A stretch of 64,000 bases of DNA. Origin: Chryseobacterium gleum. GTDB taxonomy: Bacteria; Bacteroidota; Bacteroidia; Flavobacteriales; BACL11. Under the pieces are notes generated by a model, which did no database searches, had not been told where the DNA came from, and saw only the letters and a program-made list of their open reading frames with translations. The DNA lies in NCBI GenBank assembly GCA_945865535.1, contig CAMBDW010000003.1, forward strand, positions 1-64,000, in the 5' to 3' direction. Positions 54,830 to 63,853 of this stretch are shown one piece after another. The first letter of the stretch is position 1; each line of letters opens with the position of its first letter. The position numbers and the translations under genes are program-made.

Positions 54830-57019
54830 TTAGTGAATAAATAGGATTTTACTCACCACCTTTTCTTCTCCATATAGATCAGTACTCAAAACCAGGTAGA
54901 CTCCAGTGGAAGCTCTTTCTCCATTTTTATTTTTGCCACTCCAAATAGCCTCTCCTCCATTTGCAGTTGTTTCAAAAACCAGATTACCCGCTACATCAGT
55001 TATTTTAATATTTGCATCAGTGATTAGGCCACTAATAGCAATTGGCCCGTTGTAATTTTCATTTACCGGATTTGGAAACACATGAGTTTCGCCTTTCGAG
55101 CTAGCTCCTTTAGTGGCGTCTGCTCTGTAGGATATTAGTCCTTTATCAGTTCCAATAAAAACCTCTCCATTTTCATGATTTATTGCGATATCTACAATGT
55201 TATCAGAAAATAACGGGCTATTGTATTTTGTAAAATGAAGAATTTCTTCCTGCCCATCTTCTGAAAGTAAAAAGACACCTGATTTCTCTGTGCCAATCCA
55301 TTTTCTGTTTGCACCATCAATTGTGATACATTTTACTTTTTCTTCACTCAAAAGATATTGCCCGTAATTCGCCTCAGTTATTAATATTTGTTGGGCATCA
55401 AAATTATATTCTGAAAAGACGGCTCCAGGATCGTAGAAAACAGCAATTCCTTTATCAGTACCAACCCAAATCTCTCCATCTAAATCTTCCGCTAAACTGT
55501 AGGTTTGTAATGATGGAAGATTCCCGCTGCCTATACTTGTATTTAATAGTTTGTATTGGTCGTCATTCGGATTTTCTAGAGTATTATTGTCACTAAAAAC
55601 AAAGAGCCCGTTTCCCCGGCCTAATATCCCCCATTTTTGATCATAACTATCAATTAGTAAATCATCAAAAAATAAATCTACTTGACTTTGATTCATTGTA
55701 AATGAATACCAGTTATCATTTGTTGTTTTGACTACAATAGGATGATTAACTTCAGAGCTCAAAGCCCACAGATTGCCTTTTGAGTCAAATTTTATATCTG
55801 ATATTCGAATTCTATTGTTTGAATAATAAATTGTGTCAAGAGTCCCATTAGTATTGGTATAGCCGTGCTTAGTTATTAATTCTCCATCTTTCATTTCAGT
55901 AATGCCATGATACCATGAAGCGTAATATTCGGTTCCGTTTTGTATAGCCACTTCAAGAATGTCGCGCGAATTACCAAGCTTTAGTGCGTCATAATTTATC
56001 CAATCATCATACTCATCTTTTATTGAAACCCCATTATTAATCAAGGCATTTAAACCAAAATTTGCATGTCCTCCATGGCAGTGGTAGAGCTTATTTTCTT
56101 CATATTCTAAACTATAAATGGCATTTCTAACAGGCCCCTCAGGTATGTAATGTTCTTGATATTCATAGTTGGTAAATTTTAATAGTCCATTAGCAGAATC
56201 TGCTGCCCAAATATTGTTTTCATTATCCACCAAGGCATATTTAATGTTTTCAAATTTTGAATGCGTTAGATAGTTCTCATTATTAACTTGAATTGAATCA
56301 GAGAAGGCTTGAATTAGCGTATTATTATTAATTGAGATACTTATAATATGATTGGAGGTATCAATAAATAATTCATTCTTTGAAGCTATAATATTATCGT
56401 AAAAATTATAAGCAGAATGGTATAATGTCCAATTATTGAAATCAGTTAAGTTTGAGTTATTAATGTTAGCAAAATAGAGCCCATTATTTGTCGCAACAAT
56501 AATGGTATCTCCTAAAAAAGCGCAGCCATTTATTGCATATGTACTATTTTGATTACTAATATTATAAGTGTCTTTTACTTCATTATTTGCAAGATCAATA
56601 ACTACTAATCCTAAAGAGCTGGATAAGTACGCCATATTACCTCTAATTGTAATATTATTTATAATTTTTAAGCCTGCAACCTCTTTTCGTTTGATGTCAG
56701 AAATATTTATAATTTGATTGCCCTTTAAAAGATCGATATTGCAATTCTCATATATAATAATGGCAACAGCTAATTCGTAAGAATAAGCCACCTGCTTAAC
56801 CCCACCATCAGATAAGCCTGTTACTTTTGACAGGCGGTTAATCGTTTTATCCTCTTTTTTTATAAAAAATAGCCCCCCATTTGCTACACAGTAAATGATA
56901 TCGTCCGCTTCAGCTATATAAGATGCAGAATTGTACGATAAATAATCTTTCCAATTCCCAATTGGGACATCTTGCGCCTGTGAATAGAATGGCAAAAGAA
57001 GAAATAATAATTTTTTCAT
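54830..57019 (-). CDS. porZ: PorZ, T9SS attachment-complex beta-propeller protein
   Basis: 729 residues, signal peptide about 1-15 (SQAQ). The mature start DVPIGNWKDYLSYNSASYIAEADDIIYCVANGGLFFIKKEDKTINRLSKVTGLSD is the PorZ signature. Two seven-bladed propeller domains fill about 20-640, with repeats such as VGTDKGIAVFYDPG and IGTEKSGVFLLSEDG. The T9SS-type C-terminal domain is at about 650-729 (HVFPNPVNENYNGPIAI). PorZ delivers anionic lipopolysaccharide to the sortase complex with PorU and PorV in Porphyromonas. It leads the porZ-recO-TonB receptor operon. Confidence 0.9.
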   Translation of the reverse strand: MKKLLFLLLPFYSQAQDVPIGNWKDYLSYNSASYIAEADDIIYCVANGGLFFIKKEDKTINRLSKVTGLSDGGVKQVAYSYELAVAIIIYENCNIDLLKGNQIINISDIKRKEVAGLKIINNITIRGNMAYLSSSLGLVVIDLANNEVKDTYNISNQNSTYAINGCAFLGDTIIVATNNGLYFANINNSNLTDFNNWTLYHSAYNFYDNIIASKNELFIDTSNHIISISINNNTLIQAFSDSIQVNNENYLTHSKFENIKYALVDNENNIWAADSANGLLKFTNYEYQEHYIPEGPVRNAIYSLEYEENKLYHCHGGHANFGLNALINNGVSIKDEYDDWINYDALKLGNSRDILEVAIQNGTEYYASWYHGITEMKDGELITKHGYTNTNGTLDTIYYSNNRIRISDIKFDSKGNLWALSSEVNHPIVVKTTNDNWYSFTMNQSQVDLFFDDLLIDSYDQKWGILGRGNGLFVFSDNNTLENPNDDQYKLLNTSIGSGNLPSLQTYSLAEDLDGEIWVGTDKGIAVFYDPGAVFSEYNFDAQQILITEANYGQYLLSEEKVKCITIDGANRKWIGTEKSGVFLLSEDGQEEILHFTKYNSPLFSDNIVDIAINHENGEVFIGTDKGLISYRADATKGASSKGETHVFPNPVNENYNGPIAISGLITDANIKITDVAGNLVFETTANGGEAIWSGKNKNGERASTGVYLVLSTDLYGEEKVVSKILFIH

Positions 57020-57073
57020 ATCATTAGCAATAATAATACTTTACTATCAGATAACTTATTAAAGTATAAAAAA

Positions 57074-57102
57074 TTGTAGGGTTAAAAGATATCTTATTTT
57101 TG
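57074..57102 (+). promoter_or_regulatory. Promoter of tRNA-Arg (TTG-N18-TATTTTTG)
   Basis: TTG (57074-57076) and TATTTTTG (57095-57102), spacing 18. The tRNA 5' end is 6 nt after the box, so transcription starts within 1-6 nt of it. This calibrates the promoters in this genome. Confidence 0.8.
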
Positions 57103-57108
57103 CAAAAT

Positions 57109-57182
57109 GGCCTAGTAGTTCAATTGGATAGAATATCAGATTTCGGCTCTGACGGTTGGGGGTTCGAATCCCTCCTAGGTCA
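57109..57182 (+). tRNA. tRNA-Arg (TCG)
   Basis: 74 nt. The acceptor stem GGCCTAG pairs with CTAGGTC (57175-57181) with one G-U pair, discriminator A57182. The anticodon stem-loop TCAGA-TTTCGGC-TCTGA gives anticodon TCG (reads CGA and related Arg codons). T-arm GGGGG-TTCGAAT-CCCTC. CCA is not encoded. Downstream to 57358 I see no other gene. Confidence 0.94.
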
Positions 57183-57358
57183 CTATTTTTGTAAATAAAT
57201 ATTTTTCAAAACTAGAGGTTTTTATAGTGGAATAACTCAAAATAATTTAAATTATTGGAAATCAATAAATTATAAAATAAAGTAAGTTCCATTATCTTTT
57301 TAAAAACAACGCAATACCTTGCGCCTCTTACAAAATCCCTTAAAACTATTTTAAATGC

Positions 57359-58246
57359 TTAGTTTTTCTTTTGAAACACATAAATTAGGCTTGAATGACC
57401 TCTTTTTGAAAAAACGCCAAAAAGATTAGAAATAAATCCCACTGCAAATCCTTTAATGAAATTCTTTTTACCACAAACAAATTCTTCGCTTAATAAAGAA
57501 ACATAATAAGAATCAAATATCATAGGTTTTGTTTTTACTAATGTAAATTCATGATTTTTGAATAAGCGCTCCATTGTAGCATTAGAAAAGTGCCATAAAT
57601 GAATCGGAACATCCCATCCAGCCCAATATTCTTTGTAGTAATTTGCGTCCCAGGATTTATGATTTGGTACCGCAATAATTAATTTCCCATTTGATTTTAG
57701 AATCCTGTTAAATTGTGAAATTGTTTCGTTTAAATTTGGTACGTGCTCTAGTGCATGCCAAAGGCTAATAGAGTCAAATTCAGAATTGGAGTATTGCGAT
57801 AAATCAGTATTTTCACTTACCGATAAATTGTAATTTTCTATAGCTTGTTTTCTTGCGATTTCTGAAGGTTCTATTCCTTTTGTGCTAAAGCCAGAATTTT
57901 TGCAGACATTTAAAAACTCTCCAGTACCACAGCCAATATCTAAATGGGCCCCAGTTTGCTTCACGCTTTTTAAAAGACTAACCTTAGTTCCTATTGCATA
58001 AGTTCTCACATTTTGATACATCCAATTGAACACTCCTTTTGAATTGTTTGTATGAGAGATATACATGTCCGACTTGTAGTAATTTCCTAATTTCTCATCT
58101 ATAGGTCTAGGATTTGTAAAAGTGAAATCACATGTTTCACATGAAACAATGTTAAAATTTTCTTTTGAGGTAGTGTGATCTTTGCAGGTTATTTTTGCCG
58201 AAAAATCCACTCCATTACATATAGGACAGTTCTCTAGTGATGTCAC
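57359..58246 (-). CDS. Class I SAM-dependent methyltransferase with zinc-ribbon N-terminus
   Basis: 295 residues, starting at a GTG that overlaps the mnmG stop (GTGA). N-terminal CPIC (about 7-10) and CETC (about 36-39) followed by DFTFTNPRP; SAM motif I HLDIGCGTGEFLNVC (about 97-111), then IEPSEIARKQA, LWHALEHVPNLNETI and KSNGKLIIAVPNHKS. It is a paralogue of 332-1264 with the same architecture. Related proteins methylate lipid-like or sugar substrates. Co-transcription with mnmG is probable, but a tRNA-modification role is not implied by the domains. Confidence 0.87.
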   Translation of the reverse strand: MTSLENCPICNGVDFSAKITCKDHTTSKENFNIVSCETCDFTFTNPRPIDEKLGNYYKSDMYISHTNNSKGVFNWMYQNVRTYAIGTKVSLLKSVKQTGAHLDIGCGTGEFLNVCKNSGFSTKGIEPSEIARKQAIENYNLSVSENTDLSQYSNSEFDSISLWHALEHVPNLNETISQFNRILKSNGKLIIAVPNHKSWDANYYKEYWAGWDVPIHLWHFSNATMERLFKNHEFTLVKTKPMIFDSYYVSLLSEEFVCGKKNFIKGFAVGFISNLFGVFSKRGHSSLIYVFQKKN

Positions 58247-60114
58247 CTTCCTAAGTAAATTAGCAAAACATTTATATCTGATGGAGAAACTCCGCTAATT
58301 CGTGATGCTTGGCCAATTGTTTTTGGCTGGATTAACTTTAATTTTTGCCTTCCTTCAGTTGATATTGAGTGCAATTTATCAAATTCAACATCAGTAGAAA
58401 TTTTAATATCTTCTAAGCGGATTAATTTTTCTGCTGATTCTTTTTCTTTGCTTAAATAGCCCCCATATTTAATCTCTATTTCTGCTTGTTCAATTGCATC
58501 AGGTGAAAATTCTGCCATTTCTAAATAATCTGAAAGCTCTTTAATTGCGAGCAAATCATTAATTGTAATATGAGGCCTTAATACGATAGATTTAAATTTT
58601 ACTTTTTGTGTGAGTATTGCAGAATTGTGCTTTTCCAATATGGGGTTTATCGTTTTAAGATCTACGCTTTGAGTTTCTAAAAATTTAATTAATTTTTTAG
58701 TTTGAGTTTCTTTAATAAGTAATTTTTCTAATCTTTCTTTAGAAGCTAAGCCTAGAGAATATCCTTTTTTTGTAAGCCTAATATCTGCATTGTCTTGTCT
58801 TAATAGTAAGCGGAATTCTGCTCTAGAAGTAAACATTCTGTAAGGTTCCTCTGTCCCTTTTGTAATTAAATCGTCAATTAAAACACCAATGTATGCATCT
58901 GATCTGGTCAAAATAAATTCTTCTTTACTAATTGTGTTTTGGTGGGCATTTATTCCCGCCATTAATCCTTGTGCGGCCGCCTCTTCATATCCTGTAGTGC
59001 CATTTATTTGTCCTGTAAAGAATAGATTTTTTATTAATTTTGTCTCTAAAGTATGTTTCAATTGTGTTGGTGGGAAATAATCATATTCAATAGCATATCC
59101 TGCTCTAAACATTTTAACTTTTTCAAGACCTTTAATTTGTCTAAGTGCTTTAAGTTGTACTTCTTCTGGCAATGAGGTCGAAAATCCATTAAGGTATATT
59201 TCAATGGTATCTTTGCCTTCAGGCTCTATAAAAAGTTGATGTCTGTCTTTGCTTGAAAATCTTTCAATTTTATCTTCAATTGAAGGGCAATACCTTGGTC
59301 CTGTGCCGCTTATTCTGCCAGAAAACATAGGAGAATCTTCAAAGCCCTCTTTTAGTATAGCATGAACTTCTGGAGATGTGTAGGTTATAAAACAAGAGTG
59401 TTGTTTTACTATGTGACTTTTGGTCATAAAAGAGAAGCTTACAGGTTTTTCATCTCCAAATTGTTCCTCAGTTTTAGAATAATCAATAGTTCTACCGTCT
59501 AATCTTGGAGGGGTGCCAGTTTTCATTCTCCCATGCGTAAATCCAAGCTCTATAAGCTGTTTGGTTATTCCTTCAGCTGAAGGTTCTGCAGCCCTTCCTC
59601 CTTTGTAATTCTTTTGCCCAAGATGAATAATTCCATTAAGAAAGGTTCCATTACACAGGATAATACTTTTACCATATATCTCTATTCCCATTTTAGTAAC
59701 AAGACCTTTAACAGTTTTCTTTTCAATAATTAATTTTTCAACTGTATCTTGCCAAAAATCTATATTTTTATTGTTCTCTAAAGCCAAACGCCACTCTTTC
59801 TCAAATAACTTTCTATCGCATTGGGCCCTAGGACTCCACATGGCAGGCCCCTTACTTTTGTTAAGCATTCTGAACTGAATAGAAGAGGCATCCGTGATAA
59901 TGCCAGACATCCCTCCAAGGGCATCAATTTCTCTAATAATTTGACCCTTTGCAACTCCTCCCATTGCTGGATTGCAAGACATTCTTGCAATAGTTTCAAG
60001 ATTTTGAGTAATGAGCAAAACTTTTGATCCTAAAGTTGCGGCAGCATGAGCCGCCTCACAGCCAGCATGTCCGCCACCCACAACAATTACATCATATTTA
60101 TCTTCTAAAATCAT
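58243..60114 (-). CDS. mnmG: tRNA uridine-5-carboxymethylaminomethyl synthesis enzyme MnmG (GidA)
   Basis: 623 residues. The FAD-binding loop VVGGGHAGCEAAHAAATLGS (about 11-30), the NPAMGGVAKGQIIREIDALGG segment, the second signature SGTGPRYCPSIEDKIERF (about 269-286) and the C-terminal helical domain are intact. With MnmE it makes the cmnm5 group on U34 of tRNAs for split codon boxes. It overlaps ybeY by 4 bp and the methyltransferase gene by 4 bp. Confidence 0.97.
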   Translation of the reverse strand: MILEDKYDVIVVGGGHAGCEAAHAAATLGSKVLLITQNLETIARMSCNPAMGGVAKGQIIREIDALGGMSGIITDASSIQFRMLNKSKGPAMWSPRAQCDRKLFEKEWRLALENNKNIDFWQDTVEKLIIEKKTVKGLVTKMGIEIYGKSIILCNGTFLNGIIHLGQKNYKGGRAAEPSAEGITKQLIELGFTHGRMKTGTPPRLDGRTIDYSKTEEQFGDEKPVSFSFMTKSHIVKQHSCFITYTSPEVHAILKEGFEDSPMFSGRISGTGPRYCPSIEDKIERFSSKDRHQLFIEPEGKDTIEIYLNGFSTSLPEEVQLKALRQIKGLEKVKMFRAGYAIEYDYFPPTQLKHTLETKLIKNLFFTGQINGTTGYEEAAAQGLMAGINAHQNTISKEEFILTRSDAYIGVLIDDLITKGTEEPYRMFTSRAEFRLLLRQDNADIRLTKKGYSLGLASKERLEKLLIKETQTKKLIKFLETQSVDLKTINPILEKHNSAILTQKVKFKSIVLRPHITINDLLAIKELSDYLEMAEFSPDAIEQAEIEIKYGGYLSKEKESAEKLIRLEDIKISTDVEFDKLHSISTEGRQKLKLIQPKTIGQASRISGVSPSDINVLLIYLGR

Positions 60115-60515
60115 TTAATGGATAAGTAAAAATCTTCTTTAGACCGTATTAGTTTAGCGTCTTCTCTAGTTTTATCTTTATAGCCGAGCAAATGTAATAA
60201 ACCATGGACCATTACTCGGTCTAATTCGTTTAAAAATGTGACTTCAAAAATTTCTGAATTTTCTTTAACACGGTCTACACTAATTAAAATATCTCCACTG
60301 ATCTGATTTCCTTCACAATAATCAAAAGTGATAACATCTGTAAGGGTTTCATGCTTTAAAAACTGAATATTCTTTTCAAGAAGATAGGCGTCCTTACAAA
60401 AAACAAATACTATTTCTCCAAGCTGTTTATTTTCAGTAGTAATAACTTTTTGTAGCCAATCATTGCTCTTTTTAAGTTGTATAATTTTTGTATCAATAAA
60501 TTGAAAATCAATCAT
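60111..60515 (-). CDS. ybeY: Endoribonuclease YbeY (rRNA maturation)
   Basis: 134 residues. The zinc motif is HGLLHLLGYKD (about 103-113). The first two His ligands match the family, but the third position, usually His in HGxLHLxGYDH, is Asp. I believe this variant is common in Bacteroidota. YbeY trims 16S rRNA and takes part in ribosome quality control. It overlaps DUF4175 by 8 bp and mnmG by 4 bp. Confidence 0.9.
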   Translation of the reverse strand: MIDFQFIDTKIIQLKKSNDWLQKVITTENKQLGEIVFVFCKDAYLLEKNIQFLKHETLTDVITFDYCEGNQISGDILISVDRVKENSEIFEVTFLNELDRVMVHGLLHLLGYKDKTREDAKLIRSKEDFYLSIK

Positions 60516-63500
60516 TTATAATGGTATTAAAATAGCTATTTACTTTCTTTTTATAAAAAGGAGTAAGCTGGACAGGGGTAGTTTTTAGGAGCTCTTCTTG
60601 TGCCTTTTTTTGTTGTTGATATTCCAAAAATTCTGGGCTCATATTCTCCGGTTCAAATTCCCATTCAGTAGACTTTCTTTTATCATCTTTATCCTGTTCT
60701 CTATCTGCATTTTCAGCCTCCAAAAGTCGGGTTAAAATATCTTCTTGTCGATTAATTGTTTCTTGAGTTATTCGATTATTAATGATATCCCTTTCGTTTT
60801 CTTCCATATCTTCAAGGATTTTATCAATTTTACCCTTCTCTCCATTTTCCCCCATTTCATCTCTCAGTTCCATTAATTGTTTACGGATTTGTGCTTGTTC
60901 TTTTGCTAAATTCATCAATTCTTTTGATTGCTTTTCGCCTTGTTTTTTGCCTTTTTCATTTTTTCCATTTTTTCCCTCTTTCATTTTTTCATTGAGTTTT
61001 TTCTGTGCTTTTTTTAGTTCAGACATAGAGGGCTTAGTGCAATTAGGATTTGGCTTACTCAAATTGTTTGGTTTATTACATTGCGATGGAGGCATGTCTA
61101 GCTGCTTTTGCATTTGTTCAAGAATCTCAGATAATAATAATGCAAGGTTATTAGTAGCGGTCATAACCAGTTGCTGCCTTTGTGTTGCCCTATTTATATC
61201 CCTTGCTTCTAAATCATCTGTTGCTTTTTGCATATTAGATTTAATAGATGCAATTTCTTGATTGATAGTTGCTTGTATCTCAATCACCCTTTTACTAAGA
61301 GCAAATAAAGAGTCTTCAATAATTTTACTGTCATCAGAGAGTTTGTTTTGTTGCTGTATAATTTTTACAAATTCTGGGCTATTTCTAGGCGTATTATTTA
61401 CACGACCCATCAAATCTTCTTGATCAAAAGATAGGGTAATTAAGTTTTCCAATATTTTACGCAAAGTTTCCATATCTTCTATAGGCTTATCTCCCCCAGA
61501 TGATTGCTGCATGCTTTGCAATTTTTGTTCTAATTGCTTCATTTCATCTATTGCACTTTGTTGTGATTTTGCAGATTTCTTTTTCATCCCCTTTTCTAAA
61601 GCATCTTTACTCTCTTGCATATTTTGTTTAATATCTTTTTCTAATTCCTGAGTTTTAGGCAGCTCATTTTTATTTTCCAATTCCATATTTTTTTGCCTTA
61701 GATCTTCAAGATCTTTTTTTAACTCATCCATCTTTTTATTAAGCTCTTCTTGCTTTTTTGTAAGCTCATTAGCATCTAAATTTCCCTCTTCAGTTTCCTT
61801 TTTTAAATTTTGTTGTTGCTGATTTAATTCCGCAATTTTATCTAATACCTCTTCTACTTTTTGTTCAAATTCTAATTGTTTAAAGAGCTCTAATTCTCTA
61901 TCTAATTCTTTTTCTAAATCGGTATTTTCTTTATCAAGTTTTTCTAATAATTCTTTTAATTTTTCTTTATCAGCCTCATTCATCATCTGCTCCATTTCTT
62001 GTAGCAATTTTTTCATCTCTTCATCCAAGACTTTGTTCATCAACTCTTCTAATTGTTTTTGTTTTTCAAGAATTGAAGAATTTAATTTCTCCTGATTTTT
62101 TAAATTTTCAGAATTTCTTTTTTGAGTATCCTTAATTTGTTTTTCTAGCTCTTTTTGTTTTTTAAGGATCTCTTTTGCTTTTTGTTTTTCTTCCCATCCT
62201 ATTTCTTTTTTCTCTAGAATTTTTTTATTTAGCTTCTCTATTTCCTTCTGAAGTTCTTCAGCTAATAATATGGATTTATTGAGTCCGCTTTTGGTTTTTT
62301 CATTTTCAAGATCCTTCTTTTCAATCAATTCATCAGTGCTTGGCTCTTTGTAAGTGAATGTGCCACTTTTTGTAAATTTAGATCCATTTACCCCATCATT
62401 ATCCCAAACTTTAAAGTAGTAATTTACTTCTTTTCCATGATCAATATTTAGGTCTTCAAAATTAGTAGCATGAAAGAATTGCTCTAAATTTTTTCTTTGA
62501 ATAGTAATTTCTTCAACTGAAGTAATCACTTTTTCATTAGAAGTGTAGGAGTAAATAAATTCTAGTTTATTAAGAAGATAATCATCTTCAATAATTCCAC
62601 TAAAGCGATACTTGTTATTAATGGTATCGTAAGATTGAGCTAAATTTATTTTTGGGAATTCATCTGGGATAACAGTAATAAAATAAGTGAGTGTATCGCG
62701 TAAATTATTAGCGTTTGAACTGATAATAGAATAGCTGGAAGCTTTAAAAATTTGCTGTTTTATGTTAAGCTGATTTTTAGTTGATTCTTTAATCAGCTTA
62801 TCTCCCATTATAAACGAGCAATTATCAGTATTTTCTAATTGAATATCCCAGCTTATCAAACTTCCTTCACTAACAATAAGATCGCCATTGTTTTCAATGT
62901 CTTCTCTTTTTTTACTTGTGTGTTTTGGGTGTGAGATACTGATTGCCATATTTACAACTTTTGGCTGGGCTAAGGATTTTATAGTGTAGATTTTACTAAG
63001 ATAGCCACCGCCAGAAAATTGGAAATCTACATCAGTATGAATTCGTGAAAATGAATAATCAAATTCATTATTTCCTAAGCTATTCAGCTTAAAAGTGTTT
63101 TGACCCCATTTAATAAACACCTCATTTGGAATTTCATTTCCTTCAACTTTTATTTTCAACAAGAAATCATCAAACTGTTTACAGCTTAAATTTTCATTTA
63201 GTATTACATAATTAAAAGGAGCTTTCGGCTCAAAAAAAGTATTGTGTTTTAGTATTCTTGCCGAACTTTCAGTAAGGATGTAATCTTTACCAGAAATAAT
63301 AAAAAGTAGGATAATACTAATAGGTATTCCCGCCCATTTTAGATGTTTCTTATTTACAGAAAAGTCGATTGCATTTTTAAAAGAAAATGGAGATATTTTT
63401 TCGATTTTTTGATTTATACTTGCTGTAATTAATGCGTTATCTTCATCCGATACTTCAGATAGTTCTAGTACATTAAGTAATTTATCATCAATCTCAGGGA

Positions 63501-63807
63501 AGTGCTTGCCAATAATTTTGGAGGCGTCTTTGTAATTAAGAGTTTTGCCAATTTTAAATAAATGCAGTAGCGGAATTACAAGTAATTTACCAAAAACGAT
63601 AAGGTTTAGTAAGATGTAGGTCCAAAACAAAAAAGTACGCCCCCCCACACCAAATGATGATAAAAATTCCACAACTGCGAAAAATAAAAAGAAAATTAAT
63701 AGAATAGAAATAACATAAATCACCCCCTTAATCAGTTGATTTTGGTAGTACTTTTTGATAAACTCATTTAGTTTCTCAAATAGTTGATTTGTATTGTCCT
63801 TACTCAT
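60508..63807 (-). CDS. DUF4175 membrane protein with long coiled coil
   Basis: 1099 residues. Two N-terminal membrane helices (about 27-48 and 56-80) and a third at about 158-175 anchor it. A beta-rich region (about 190-485) follows, then a long, highly charged Glu/Lys/Gln coiled coil (about 490-860 and 940-1060), with a low-complexity Gln/Met stretch near 760 and a Cys/Pro-containing insert (PSQCNKPNNLSKPNPNC, about 905-921). DUF4175 is a Bacteroidota and Alphaproteobacteria family of unknown function. The ATG is 5 nt after a -7 box. It leads the operon DUF4175-ybeY-mnmG-methyltransferase. Confidence 0.85.
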   Translation of the reverse strand: MSKDNTNQLFEKLNEFIKKYYQNQLIKGVIYVISILLIFFLFFAVVEFLSSFGVGGRTFLFWTYILLNLIVFGKLLVIPLLHLFKIGKTLNYKDASKIIGKHFPEIDDKLLNVLELSEVSDEDNALITASINQKIEKISPFSFKNAIDFSVNKKHLKWAGIPISIILLFIISGKDYILTESSARILKHNTFFEPKAPFNYVILNENLSCKQFDDFLLKIKVEGNEIPNEVFIKWGQNTFKLNSLGNNEFDYSFSRIHTDVDFQFSGGGYLSKIYTIKSLAQPKVVNMAISISHPKHTSKKREDIENNGDLIVSEGSLISWDIQLENTDNCSFIMGDKLIKESTKNQLNIKQQIFKASSYSIISSNANNLRDTLTYFITVIPDEFPKINLAQSYDTINNKYRFSGIIEDDYLLNKLEFIYSYTSNEKVITSVEEITIQRKNLEQFFHATNFEDLNIDHGKEVNYYFKVWDNDGVNGSKFTKSGTFTYKEPSTDELIEKKDLENEKTKSGLNKSILLAEELQKEIEKLNKKILEKKEIGWEEKQKAKEILKKQKELEKQIKDTQKRNSENLKNQEKLNSSILEKQKQLEELMNKVLDEEMKKLLQEMEQMMNEADKEKLKELLEKLDKENTDLEKELDRELELFKQLEFEQKVEEVLDKIAELNQQQQNLKKETEEGNLDANELTKKQEELNKKMDELKKDLEDLRQKNMELENKNELPKTQELEKDIKQNMQESKDALEKGMKKKSAKSQQSAIDEMKQLEQKLQSMQQSSGGDKPIEDMETLRKILENLITLSFDQEDLMGRVNNTPRNSPEFVKIIQQQNKLSDDSKIIEDSLFALSKRVIEIQATINQEIASIKSNMQKATDDLEARDINRATQRQQLVMTATNNLALLLSEILEQMQKQLDMPPSQCNKPNNLSKPNPNCTKPSMSELKKAQKKLNEKMKEGKNGKNEKGKKQGEKQSKELMNLAKEQAQIRKQLMELRDEMGENGEKGKIDKILEDMEENERDIINNRITQETINRQEDILTRLLEAENADREQDKDDKRKSTEWEFEPENMSPEFLEYQQQKKAQEELLKTTPVQLTPFYKKKVNSYFNTIIND

Positions 63808-63812
63808 GATTG

Positions 63813-63820
63813 CAAAAATA
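63813..63820 (-). promoter_or_regulatory. -7 box (TATTTTTG) of the DUF4175 operon
   Basis: TAnnTTTG on the minus strand, 5 nt before the ATG at 63807; leaderless-type arrangement. No TTG at the expected spacing. Confidence 0.5.
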
Positions 63821-63853
63821 CAATTTTAATAAGCTTCAGAAAAGAGTTATTAG

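Noticed and set aside
60782-61261. A 159-codon open frame on the plus strand.
   Set aside because: It is the antisense of the Glu/Lys-rich DUF4175 coiled coil and is low-complexity Ser/Phe/Cys-rich.
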